A stretch of DNA of 64,000 bases. It comes from Pseudovirgaria hyperparasitica (Eukaryota > Ascomycota > Dothideomycetes > Acrospermales > Acrospermaceae). A model generated the notes under the pieces. The model was not told the origin of the DNA, ran no database searches, and saw nothing but the letters and a program-made list of their open reading frames with translations. The DNA lies in contig NW_022985556.1 of NCBI RefSeq assembly GCF_010093815.1, forward strand, positions 1,420,805-1,484,804, given 5' to 3'. Made by a program: the position numbers and the translations under genes. Positions 25,115 through 35,690 of the stretch are shown here, piece by piece; position 1 is the first letter of the stretch; each line of letters opens with the position of its first letter.

Positions 25115-27103
25115 ATGGAGTACGACAGTAAGACCGACGACAATGTGCTAGCCCATGCGGGCAGTCCAGATGTTGTACTCAAGCACGAAGTTGCACCCTC
25201 GCATACGAACGCGGCGGTATGGGATAATCGACAGACATATGGGCCGGCAGGTAATTGGTCTACAATGCTTACGACGAAGTTGGTTTGACAACTGCCAGGG
25301 TTTCGTGGTCTACTGTCGTCGCCTTATGTTGCGCTATGCGCAGCATTTTCTGCGATTGGGGGACTATTATTTGGTTACGACCAAGGCGTGGTGTCTATAA
25401 TTCTAGTTATGCCGCAATTTCTGGACTACGTCCCTCGTATTTCCAATGATGCTTCTGGGTCTGGTTTCTGGAAGGGTTTACTTACAGCAATGATCGAGCT
25501 CGGGGCACTGCTAGGTGCATTCAATATGGGGTGGGTTGCCGATAAGTGGTCTCGGAAGTACGGCATTGTCAGTGCCGTAGTCATCTTCACTATAGGATCT
25601 GCTATCCAAACGGCCGCTGTCGATTATGCCAGTTTGATTGTGGGTCGCCTGGTTGGAGGTATCGGAATCGGAATGTGAGTGGAACAACGAAAGATCATCC
25701 CGAGGCACCTTTACTAATCTAGTACAGGCTGTCAATGGTCGCCCCGTTGTATATATCCGAGATTTCACCTCCGGAGATCCGTGGAACGCTTCTAGTGCTG
25801 GAGGAGCTCAGCATTGTGTTCGGTATCGTTGTTGCGTACTGGATCACTTACGGCACCCGTGAGATTGCTGGGGATTGGTCTTTTAGACTGCCGTTCCTTC
25901 TACAAATCCTGCCTGGGGTAGTCCTTGGCATTGGCATACTATGGCTTCCGTTTTCCCCTAGATGGCTGGCCATGAAAGGGCGCGATCAAGAGGCATTAAA
26001 AAGTCTTGGGACATTGCGACAACAGCCGGAGTCAGACAGTCGTGTCATTCAGGAGTGGTACGATATCAGGGCTGAGGCCACATTCCAGAAAGAAGTCAGT
26101 CTCGAACACCACCCACTCCTGCACGCTACGGAGTCCAAGACGAACAGCATCAAACTCGAAATGGCATCTTTTGCCGATTGCTTCAAGAGAGGATGCTGGA
26201 GACGGACCATGGTCGGAATGGGTCTCATGTTCTTCCAGCAATTAGTCGGTATGTACCAAATGGTGGTGCAGTCTAAACGAGAGCTAACCTACTATTGAGG
26301 GATAAATGCTCTGATATACTACTCAAATTCACTCTTCGAGCTCATGGGCCAAGGCTATGAGACAAGGGTAAGTCCAGTCGCAATCATCCCAGTCTAAATG
26401 TGCAGCCTGCTAAACAAGCACAGCTCATTCTTTCCGGAGTGTTGAATGTTTTGCAACTCGTGGGAGTCTTAACGTCCTTATATACTATGGATAAGGTTGG
26501 AAGGAAGCCGTTATTGCTCATCGGTAGCGTCATGATGTGCATTTCTCACCTCATCATCGCCGTCCTTGTCGGGCTATTCGATGAGAGCTGGTCCTCGCAC
26601 AGGGTTGAGGGCTGGGTTGGCGTGGCTTTTCTATTTGCATACATGATCGGTACGCCAATTGATATGTTACGATGATAGTGAAGCTGACCACTAGACAGCC
26701 TTCGGGGCTTCATGGGGACCGGTCCCATGGGCTATGCCATCAGAAGTCTTTCCTACCTCTCTTAGAGCCAAAGGTGTAGCGCTGAGCACGTGCTCGAATT
26801 GTAAGGGAGTCTATTCCTGTGTCAGATGTGATCTAAATATCTACAGGGTTCTTCAATTTCATAGTTGGACTGATTACACCCCCAATGGTGCAAAACACTG
26901 GCTTCGGGGCATTTGCTTTTTTCGCCGTGTTTTGTTTTCTCTCGTTCGTGTGGACGTGGTTCTTCGTACCCGAGACAAAGGGAAGAACATTGGAGCAGAT
27001 GGACAATGTGTTCAAAGACGTTAGTAGCGAAGCTGAAGAGGAACGGAAGAAGAGGATTGAGATGGAGATCATGGGAAGTGAGGGGATCCAGGTGACGGTC
27101 TAG
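25115..27103 (+). CDS. MFS sugar porter, seven exons
   Basis: A plasma-membrane hexose/oligosaccharide or quinate-type transporter of the major facilitator superfamily. Introns at 25251-25298, 25675-25727, 26249-26299, 26368-26405 (only 38 nt), 26650-26698 and 26801-26846 give 567 aa. Family signatures in order: FGYDQGVVS in TM1, WVADKWSRKYG (loop 2-3), GRLVGGIGIGM, PLYISEISPPEIRG (PESPR-like site), FSPRWL, FQQLVG followed by INALIYY after splicing, MDKVGRKPLL, PSEVFPTSLRAKG, and FVPETKGRTLEQMD at the end. About 12 hydrophobic segments are expected. The start ATG opens a hydrophilic N-terminal tail of about 46 residues before GFRGLLSSPYV. The substrate cannot be told from sequence. Looks intact. 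Confidence 0.92.
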
Positions 27104-27643
27104 GATGGCCGTCATAGTTCATTATTCATACCGAAGTAAGATCTATCGTACCTTTCGTATATTCCAAGTCCGTACTTAGGACCGGCTCCGTGGCATTCAG
27201 TTTGTCAGATAGTATATATTTGGCAGGTCGTGATGTACGCACGTGGAACGGACCGGGCGCTTACCCCTCGCCCTCGCTGCAACGTGCACTTACAACCACG
27301 TCAGGGATCTGCGTCACGCCCAACTTCAACGTACTGACCGGGCTTCCTCGTAGTCTTCTATACTTCCACCTGCCAAAACGCAGAGGACACTTTGCGTATA
27401 TTCAGTATTCGAGGGGATCCTGATCCTGGTAGCAAGCTGTACCTGTTTTACTGGTTACGTGTTAAGGCCAGAACAAGAGCAATCTCGAAAAGCGCGTCGC
27501 ATCGCGAATAGTTGGAGCTGCAGTACTCTCCGATATCTCAATACCATCATCGACCTCTGCAGCCTGTACCTGCGACTATATCTTACCGCCTCATCCAGTC
27601 CTTATACAGTTCTCTGTAACCTGTAGTTTCCGCTCGAGTCAAG
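27104..27643. other. Intergenic, 540 bp
   Basis: Between the sugar porter and PKR1, both on the plus strand. Nothing beyond short chance frames. Confidence 0.5.
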
Positions 27644-28252
27644 ATGTCTGAATTCTTTACCAGTCTTTGGGAGTCAATCTTCACACCAGGACCAACTCCA
27701 ACGCTTCTCATCGCAACGAATGCCACTTTCGGTGCTCTCTCTCTCCTTCTCGTCACCCTTCTTGTCGCTACCCAAAGCATACACTTCCTGATCTTGTCAA
27801 TACTCAGTGGAGGTCTATGGTGGGCAATAAATTGGTTTGCCACGGAGCTCAGAGCTGCACAAGCAAAAGAGGAGGAAGCGAAACAGATCAGACGCCGGAG
27901 CCGCGAGAAGGATATATCATTAGGGAATAGTGGCCCAGGGGTAGGGGCTATCGGTGGAGATGGAGAAGGCATGGACAGCGGAGACGACACAGAGACGGAA
28001 ATAGATGAAAGGCTCTCAAAAGAACCGCAGGCTGTACTTGGTGGATCAGGAGTACAGGCAAGGAACTCTGATACTCAGGGTCAACTGGCCGGCCAGCGTG
28101 GGCATGGATATGGATCAGGAGATCGATCAACGGCGGCGCAAACAAGCCTTATTCCACCCCGCGACGAAGGGATGAAGAAAAGAAGGAGTATGGCTGAGAG
28201 CGATGCGAGTTTGAGCACTGACAGCGAGTGGGAGAAGGTTGAGGAGGAATAG
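27644..28252 (+). CDS. PKR1: Pkr1-like V-ATPase assembly factor
   Basis: A small ER membrane protein that, in yeast, acts with Vma12/21/22 in assembling the V0 sector of the vacuolar ATPase. Single exon, 202 aa. The conserved part is the first 75 residues: MSEFFTSLWESIFTPGPTPT, two adjacent hydrophobic segments (about 20-42 and 45-65) and the charged end FATELRAAQAKEEEAK. The remaining 125 residues are low-complexity, charged and Ser/Gly-rich, ending SEWEKVEEE; yeast Pkr1 is shorter (about 120 aa). Start chosen at the ATG beginning the conserved MSEFF. Intact. Confidence 0.9.
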   Translation: MSEFFTSLWESIFTPGPTPTLLIATNATFGALSLLLVTLLVATQSIHFLILSILSGGLWWAINWFATELRAAQAKEEEAKQIRRRSREKDISLGNSGPGVGAIGGDGEGMDSGDDTETEIDERLSKEPQAVLGGSGVQARNSDTQGQLAGQRGHGYGSGDRSTAAQTSLIPPRDEGMKKRRSMAESDASLSTDSEWEKVEEE

Positions 28253-28623
28253 CGTTCACATCGTTCTGTTTGACTTGTCCTTGATGTTTCACATACCCAT
28301 AGAGACGCATGGCATTTCCCCAATGAAATAATTTTCCTTATGATACTCTCTATAGAGACATGAGGATTCTTTTGACAGGTCCAATGTTTGTGACGTGCTC
28401 ACGATTGCTTCTCCTATACTATTGCTTGAAGACACGTGATCTTTCGCACGGATGATTCTCGGTCTCCCCAGTGGCATGCACAGCACGATGTTGAACTTGC
28501 AGCTTCAAGCTTTCCACTTCTTCACGCGCGACCTTCCTACGCCGCGAGATCACATACGTCCGCTCGCGCATCCCATATCATTCCTATTCTCGACCCGACT
28601 CGTCTCAATCGTACATTATCAAT
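28253..28623. other. Intergenic, 371 bp (SmD1 promoter region)
   Basis: Pyrimidine-rich stretches before the SmD1 start, as is common at constitutively expressed fungal genes. No other feature. Confidence 0.5.
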
Positions 28624-29152
28624 ATGAAGCTCGTCAGGTGGGTGTTCCAATATTCCGTCGCAATGTCTCCAAAAAGCTCGATCAGCCCGAACAACCTCTC
28701 GCGATACGCTGACCATGCACACCAGATTTCTCATGAAGTGTCAGAATGAGACTGTCACTATTGAGCTCAAGAATGGTATGTGCTCAAATATCTCCCGGAA
28801 TGTCTCTTAGTGCCAAGCCAACCATATATTCACAGGCACCATCGTCCACGGCACAATCGCATCTGTATCACCACAAATGAACACGAATCTCAGAACAGTC
28901 AAGATGACACCGAAACACCGTGAAACCATCGCCCTAGATACACTCTCTATTCGTGGATCGACGATTCGATACTACATCCTCCCAGACAGCTTGCCGCTTG
29001 ATACTCTTCTGATTGACGATGCGCCGAAGCCAAAGAACAAGGCTAGGAAAGAGGTGGCTGATCGTGGTGCGCCAGCGCGAGGTGGCCGTGGTCGGGGCGG
29101 ACCTCGTGGGCGTGGACGGGGCGGTGGTCGTGGTCGTGGTCGTGGATTCTGA
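28624..29152 (+). CDS. SMD1: Small nuclear ribonucleoprotein Sm D1
   Basis: A core subunit of the heptameric Sm ring on U1, U2, U4 and U5 snRNAs in the nucleus. Three exons: 28624-28637 codes only MKLV plus two bases, then introns 28638-28725 and 28776-28835. The product is 126 aa. Sm1 ([18 protein letters not shown] ... HGTI) and Sm2 ([15 protein letters not shown]) motifs are complete. The C-terminus is an RG/RGG repeat tail, normally the site of symmetric arginine dimethylation. The 14-nt first exon is easy to miss; it is supported by the conserved MKLVRFLMK start. Intact. Confidence 0.95.
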
Positions 29153-29607
29153 TGAAGCAGGGCCTAAAGATGAGTTTAAAGATGACATAACCTGGGCAGT
29201 CTACATGTTGATTCGCATGACGGTGTGAGTTGAAAACTTCACGCTCGCGGAACATGTCAAGATATCTTGCCATCAAAAGAGCGCGTACAGGACTTTGGCT
29301 TCATACGGGAGTGCAGACAGATGAAAGTGGGAACATGGCCTAGTACTGGCGGCAACTCACTCTTCAAGTCTGTCTTCAATACAGTCGCGCCTGGGTGGAC
29401 TGATGTTCACAAAATACTATACAAGCTTCAAGAGCTTTCTTCATTCCAATCACCCCAATCTTCCCATTTAAGTGTCGATGCAAATTCATGTCATTGGTGT
29501 GGTTACTCCCGGACCCTATCAAACAGCAACCTCAAAGCAAATCGAAATCCTCATAGATTTACAACGCATAGCTAGAGCTCGAATTTGATATGCACTAAAT
29601 GAGGTCT
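29153..29607. other. Intergenic, 455 bp, between convergent genes
   Basis: 3' flanks of SmD1 and the dioxygenase. A 102-codon plus-strand frame (29267-29575) has no recognisable feature and is taken as chance. Confidence 0.5.
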
Positions 29608-30913
29608 CTATTCGGCATCCTCCGGCGCAACAGGTTTTGTGTTGTTCACCTGGATACCGCCACGCTTCTTCTCTCTACTATCCTTGAATGGGAGTCTCCA
29701 ACCCCCTTCACTCTCTGGCGTACTTAACCATAGCCGCATAAGATGCCTCCTTGGTGCCGGCGCCGGATAGTCTTTATACTCCGTCCTCGAGTGTAGTACA
29801 TGCTCGTTTGACAAAAATTGGATGTCGCCCACGTCCAGCACCATGTGCAGGCTCAGCCTCATACATGTGTCCTCTAACACCTGCAACGCCTCTGTCTGCG
29901 CTGCACTTAACGGCGGAATAATGCCCTTGTCCGAGAACCGGGCTAGGCTCCTCACATAGTACGGGTCCCATTTACTGTAAACCCTGCGCTCCGCCGCTGG
30001 GTTGGCCGGATCCGGCGCCTCGAGATAGAACACACTGGTGCGGATATACTCCTCTTCACCCGTACTCGTCTCGCCCTTGCGGTCAAAGTACCAGATCGGC
30101 TCCGTTAGCGTCTTTAGCACATCTGGGCGCTCCGTTCGCAACGTGTTATACACATGATGGCTGCTCACAATGTCACTCTCACCGCCCTCCAGCGCCTTCG
30201 CAACGCACAACAAGCCCACAATATCGCTGTCGTCGGCATGGAAGAATTGGCGCGCGTTGGTGCGGTAGATGCGCACTTTGTCAATCTGTGAGGCATCTTC
30301 GCCGAGGTCTTTGACATGTCCGAGGACGTGACCGCGCCCGTTCTGACTGACAAAGTACCCCAAGTACGTGCCGAGGCCCATGTATGCAACGGCAGACTTG
30401 CGATTGCCCCAAAGTTTCACGGGAAACCCTTTGAAGAGAATGAAGCCTTTACCGTTGAGGAGATCGTCACGAAGGGTTGTGAGCAGTCTTTGCAGCCCGG
30501 GTAGCGGAAAGTTGTCCTGGTGGGGGTATCAGCCTCGCTCTTCATATGCAGCTCTCTCGTCTCTATCCTCACTCCTAACTGGAATACACCTAGGTACTAC
30601 ATACCTTACTAATCCCCGTCAATGGTATGCCACTCTGCAGGAATACATCCGCTGTCTCGCTCAACTCGGCCACTTCCTCCTCGTTAAACACATACGTCCA
30701 GCGCTCTGGGTTTTTGGTGTAGTCCTCAGCTTTCCAGACCGTCGGTCCTATGATCTGCTTTGGGAACTTGTCGTACGGAACGAGGAGGTCGTATAGTGGA
30801 GGGTGTTGGCCTGAGGTGCGGATCCCATCGGGGAAGATGTCCTGGGGGACGGAGTTGTTGTTGGAGAATTGGTGAGGAGCTGTAGGTAGATTTTCAACGA
30901 GTCCGGGGACCAT
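29608..30913 (-). CDS. TauD/TfdA-family Fe(II)/2-oxoglutarate dioxygenase
   Basis: A non-haem iron oxygenase using 2-oxoglutarate; substrate unknown (taurine, carnitine-type and clavaminate-type relatives exist). Intron 30517-30604 (gtatgt donor) joins 103 codons to a 302-codon second exon, 405 aa in all. The iron ligands are visible: H196-x-D198 in FFHADDSD and the distal H345 in VLHSRTEY, followed by the Arg-rich RRHLMRLWLS region that usually binds 2-oxoglutarate. The N-terminal 103 residues (with PTVWKAEDY and WTYVFNEEEVAE) are typical of the fungal branch. There is no signal peptide, so it is probably cytosolic. The ATG at 30913 starts the conserved region with little spare sequence. Intact. 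Confidence 0.88.
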
Positions 30914-31548
30914 CTTGAATCTCTTGAAGTGTTGGCTACTTGAGAGTTCAATGGGCGCATGTGGAATCTATCCTGACCGTGTGTATGCGAATATACGTGT
31001 ATGGTACTCGTAGTCCAGATCGAATGAGACGGGACTTATATATATTCTTACAGCCCCGCCTCATCCCTGTGGTCTGCCTAGCTCTGTGCGCCATGAGGCT
31101 GGCAGCATTGCGTGATTGTCATTCCAAGAGCCGTTCTACGGTTTCTGGACGTTTGTGATGGTGCCGTGTCGATCGATGGCGTGCTTGCACATGGTGATTA
31201 GGTAGCTATGCCATGGACCGGGGCCCGTGTGGGGTAAGGGTGAACAGCGGTGCTACGGTATAAAGTATACGCAGGAAGTGCCGAGAACATCAGTAGTTTG
31301 TTGGTTAGTCCAGAATTGGAGTGTATTATATGCTAAAATTGTGCTGAGGTTATGGATGTAACATGGACTTGCGTGTACAAGCTGAGAGAGTGTTCAAAAG
31401 TCACACATTCCATGGACAAGATTGGGTATCTTCATTTTAGAGGTTATCACAATCGAGGTCTCAAAATTCATCATATATGTCATGCGTCTCCACTCTTCAC
31501 TTGACCTGATGTCGCCACATCGCTCCACTGTTCTATTACCTTGAAAGC
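30914..31548. other. Intergenic, 635 bp
   Basis: Promoter side of the dioxygenase and 3' flank of the GH28 gene. No coding or RNA feature seen. Confidence 0.5.
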
Positions 31549-32865
31549 TTAGGCACCGTTATTCGTCGCCCATATCGGTGCGTTACACGTAAATCCCGTC
31601 GTTGTCCCATTCTCCACCGCGTCACAACAATAACTCGTCGGTGCGCTAGAATTACTCGAGACAATGACACCAAAGTTCTTCACATCGAACCCATAACAAG
31701 GACTCGCCTTGCTACAGTCCAAAGATACAGCAGCACCGCTCCTAGTCGTGCCAGACCAATTTTTGAGCGCGATATCATGGATGTTGAACTTGCTGGTATC
31801 GCATTCGCCTGTAGCACCTTGATAATTTGTGCACTGCGTGACCAGAAGTGTATTCGCAGTGTTGACGAGCTTGAAGTCTTCGAGAGTGATGTTCTGCATG
31901 TATCCAATACCGCCACCGCCGCCGTTTGGTGGATACCCCTGTGCGATACCGGTCCACGTCTTAAAATACGTGCCAAACTTGGTGCCTGAAGCCGTTAGGT
32001 TGCGGATGACGACGTTCTGGATGGTCTCGAAGGTATTTTTGTATTGTCCAATGGACCCGAACGCAATTCCTTGGCCCCTGTAGCAGATGCTGTTTGAGAT
32101 TAGGATGTTGGTGCTGTTGGCTTTGAGTGAGATACAGTCATCGCCATTGTAGACCACCCAACGGTTGAATGTGATGTTGTTTGCGTATATTGTATCTGCG
32201 CCGTCGGTGTTCGATGTGCCAGACTGGGACTTGAATCAGCTTGCCCTCGTACACACGTGAGATTGGGGCTACAGTACCTTATTGATTGAAGTTGTGTTGA
32301 CATATATGTCCTGAAGGAGCACATTCTCGGAGTGAATGACCGTCATGGTCCACATCTGACTGTTTATGAACCTTAGCCCCTCGAAGACTGCATCTTTGAC
32401 TCCGGTAAACGTAATCTGATGTGGTCGTCTAGGATAGTTGCTGGCGCCTTTGACAAAGTCGTACCATGCTTGACCATTTCCATTGAATGTGCCGTAACCA
32501 TGGCCTGTCCAATGGATTCCACTTCCGCCAAACAGCCAAGCTGAGGATTGGTTCTGGTAGCCGACTGGAAGGGAGTTGCTCAACCAGTAGGAGAGATTTG
32601 AGTTGTCCCATGCCAGCGTTCCTTGCAGATCGACATCCACATTTGAGAGACCGGTTATGTTCATGACACTACCAACTGTATAGGTTGTGTTCTGGAAAAC
32701 GACCTTACCTCTGCTCTGATTACTGTTGTGGCCGCATTTTCGAAAGGCATCGATGATTGCTGGCGCCGAGTCATCCAAGCCTGTAGGGACTACACATACT
32801 GCCGCGGCTGTGAGTGCTGGTAATGATGCCAGAGCAATTGAAACAACAGCTGTGGTGCCAAGCAT
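31549..32865 (-). CDS. GH28 pectin hydrolase (exo-polygalacturonase/rhamnosidase type)
   Basis: A secreted right-handed beta-helix enzyme acting on galacturonan or rhamnogalacturonan. Intron 32224-32277 joins two exons into 420 aa. Signal peptide at about 1-21. GH28 core: NTDGAD (D203), NGDDC (D224, D225) and YFKTW as the distal substrate-binding block. The usual GHG motif reads G246-Q247-G248 (GQGIAFGSIGQY), a form I associate with exo-acting fungal subfamilies. There are many N-glycosylation sequons (NTT, NIT, NLS, NQS). Endo-polygalacturonase is unlikely given the GQG form and length. Substrate preference cannot be fixed by eye. Intact. Confidence 0.88.
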
Positions 32866-33915
32866 GGTGAATGAGACAAAGTGCTGTTCAATGTCTTTGT
32901 AGCAGTGGCAGACTCTTTACCTCATCTATATCGTTCCGTCACGGCTTCTTTGTAGATTATTCGGTCGACACATAATACATGTTACCTTTGCGGAACAACA
33001 ATAAACCGAATCTGTCCGATATTGTCCTCGCATAGTACGTAAAGGTAACTAAGCGATGATGCGGGGAAACGTGAGAGGTCATCGCTCATCTTCTTGTTCC
33101 TGGCACTCGGTGCAGAAGTAGATCTTGACTTGCTACTTGGAAGCTTCCGCAATCCACCAATAGAGATTCTTCCGTACCGACGTGCAAGAACATCGAAGAT
33201 CGTTAAGGGCCTGCTCGAGTCCGATACTCCATGAACCATATCACGTGCTTGCACGCGTGAGCGTCCAGGAAGGCCTTTGCCAATTATAGGTACCCATAGT
33301 CAGGAAGAGCGGCTTGCATTTGGGAGTTGCGATAATTGATCAAACATGGCCGATGTTGCTAAAATGACTCGTGGTGATGGGCCGAGGGATATCATCTGGC
33401 GGGAGCTCGGATCAGATAATGCCGACACATAGAAATAATTCATCCTCAATACGACGCCTGCTCTTTCTCTATGACTTCTCTGAGAACCTCTGACATCGAT
33501 ACGAATGATCTCATTCTTCCTTTTCGGATCCTAACTCATGCCTAGTGGTCGCGTCTGATTTACCATTCCGCAAAGCCTGGCAGTAATCCTCGAGAACCTA
33601 ATCGCCAATCTCTCTCAAGTATATTCTATGACGCTTTGCTTTCTGATGCCACAATATTTATATCTCACTGGACGCCGGGGTGGAGTCTCTCTTCTACGCC
33701 CGACATATGAAGGTGCAGCTGTCTGATCAGTTGCATTAGCATAAGTCTCTCTGGCAGTTTCAGCCACATTGTGAAGCTGAACGCGTGCCTCTGGGCTTTC
33801 TAGTCTGTCGTGCAAGTCCTTAATACAGCCAGATCTTGTGTCACAGCGCTTGTGGTGATTTAGGCTAGATCTCAAGCGATGCATTGATCTCCTCATCTGA
33901 TATTTGATCCACATA
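32866..33915. other. Intergenic, 1.05 kb
   Basis: Between the GH28 start (minus) and the HET pseudogene (plus). Minus-strand frames at 32982-33254 (90 codons) and 33615-33914 (99 codons) show no recognisable domain; I leave them out. Confidence 0.45.
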
Positions 33916-34961
33916 ATGCTTACCAGTCCCGATGGCTTCGAATATCAGCCTCTCGACACTGACGGCTCGGTCATTCGTCTATTGCGACTCGGTCGTGGCC
34001 GTGACCTTTCCGTGATACAGTGTACGCTCAAACACGTCTCTCTAGTCGGAGCAAATCAGATGCCCTACGAAGCCTTGTCATACACTTGGGGCGGCAAGCT
34101 CAGGAGCGTGCGTATTGAGGTCAACGGAGTACCTCACATGGTAACCTACAATCTCGCAAAGGCCCTTACGCATCTACGATATACCGATCAGAAACGACTG
34201 TCATGGGTCGATGCCATTTGCATCGACCAGTCAAATCTAAACGAAATAGTGATCAGGTCCAGCTCATGAAGCGGATCTTTAACCAAGCTGATCAAGTCAT
34301 CTTCTGGCTAGGCGACGCAAACCGCGATACCAACATTCTGTTCAACTCACTAAACCAGCTGCTTATGGAAAGCACCAAGAGATACTCTCAAACCTATCTA
34401 GACGAAGGGGAGTGGAGAGAAATATGGCAAGAGCTTCAATATAAGCGAGTTGTAGGACATAGCGAACCATATTTGACACTGCGACAAACGTCTGGCCTTA
34501 GGACTCTATTTGATCAACCGTGGTTCAACAGGATGTGGTTCATACGAGAAGTTGTGTTAGCACGCACAGCTGAGGTTTGTTGCGGCTACAAATCAACACC
34601 TGCTCGTATCTTTGCCCTCGCGCCCGTGGTACTTGGTATTTGGACTAGCCGATCCGTGATACTTGACATCATGCCAGGGTCATCTACAGTGAATCAGTGG
34701 TGGGTACCAAATTGAAATTTAGGCAATCGTCTTTTCCGATTCAGACAACATGAGGCCAGTGATGAATCGGATAGAATTTATGCACTGCTGGGCATAGCTT
34801 TAGACGAAGACCTTCACGATGCAATTAAGTTCGATTACTCAAATTCGCCTGTTTCTGTTGCTGAGGAGGCCCTAAACTTCAACTTCCCGGAGGTCGAAAC
34901 TTCTCCCTTGGGAGTGGATTATATGTTTGAGGTTATTTGCAAGGAACTAAAGCTAGAATAG
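33916..34961 (+). pseudogene. HET-domain gene, broken
   Basis: The start (MLTSPDGFEYQPLD) and HET blocks are clear: YEALSYTWGG, SWVDAICIDQ, LMKRIFNQADQVIFWLGDA, WFNRMWFIREVVLA and, further on, DRIYALLGIALDEDL. They are split by one frameshift just after the CIDQ block and by one in-frame stop before the DRIYALLGI block; no plausible intron explains either. It belongs to the longer HET subfamily (SYTWG type), unlike the HET gene at 16961, which is of the SHRW type. The 3' end is set at the last stop in frame (34959-34961); the usual long C-terminus is missing or unrecognisable. Confidence 0.8.
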
Positions 34962-35690
34962 ATGACAACTAACAAATTGAAGAAGAGGAAATAGACGAGA
35001 ATAATCATGAAGGAGAATGAGGGAGAAGCCTCTAAACAAACCATGACTATGGAAGCACCACACGCTGCCGATGTATTACTACTTCCAAGGTCATTGACAC
35101 ATCTGATTTGCAGGCAGGTCGCACTTCCAGCTATATGATACTGACTACCGATAATCCCATACGTCAAGATCTGTTTTCCACACGACCTATCAACAGCACT
35201 GCTACACAGTTCTTTGGCTTCTGCCATGAACTTTCTCACCTCTAGACATGGTCAAAGAGCCCTCTCGACCAATACTCGTGGATGAAATATGGCTCACCCC
35301 CTAACGGCAGTAACGCCTGCGCCGATTTTGATCCGAGATAGATTGCTCCGAGAAACGCTGCTTCATTAAGATGTAACGCATGATCTTCCTTTCACCCAAT
35401 CGTGACACACAGTATACACAACCATTCCTTGTTTGGACTAGTCGTGTCCACTCCAAGAATATCGGGTGGTTCGTTCCCCGCATCGTTCGGATATTAATCC
35501 CGATAACCTTAGACTGGACCCTCATAGGAGTCATGTAGATTGAAAACACGGTAATGAGACAGAATCCCGACCAGTAACTGTTTCGGTGGAACAGTGCCAT
35601 ATTTGACCGATATAACACTCAGGCGAACATCATGGAATACTTCTTATGTAGCCACTTCCAAACGAAGGTTTCCGCAGGCTGCACTTTAGA
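34962..35690. other. Intergenic, 729 bp
   Basis: May include decayed 3' sequence of the HET pseudogene; two minus-strand frames of about 105 codons are not convincing. The last part is the promoter of the GH53 gene. Confidence 0.4.

Noticed and set aside
29267-29575. 102-codon plus-strand frame between SmD1 and the dioxygenase
   Set aside because: Lies in the shared 3' region, no recognisable features.
32982-33254. 90-codon minus-strand frame
   Set aside because: No domain, no splice extension found, composition not clearly coding.
33615-33914. 99-codon minus-strand frame next to the HET pseudogene
   Set aside because: No domain and no family-like pattern.
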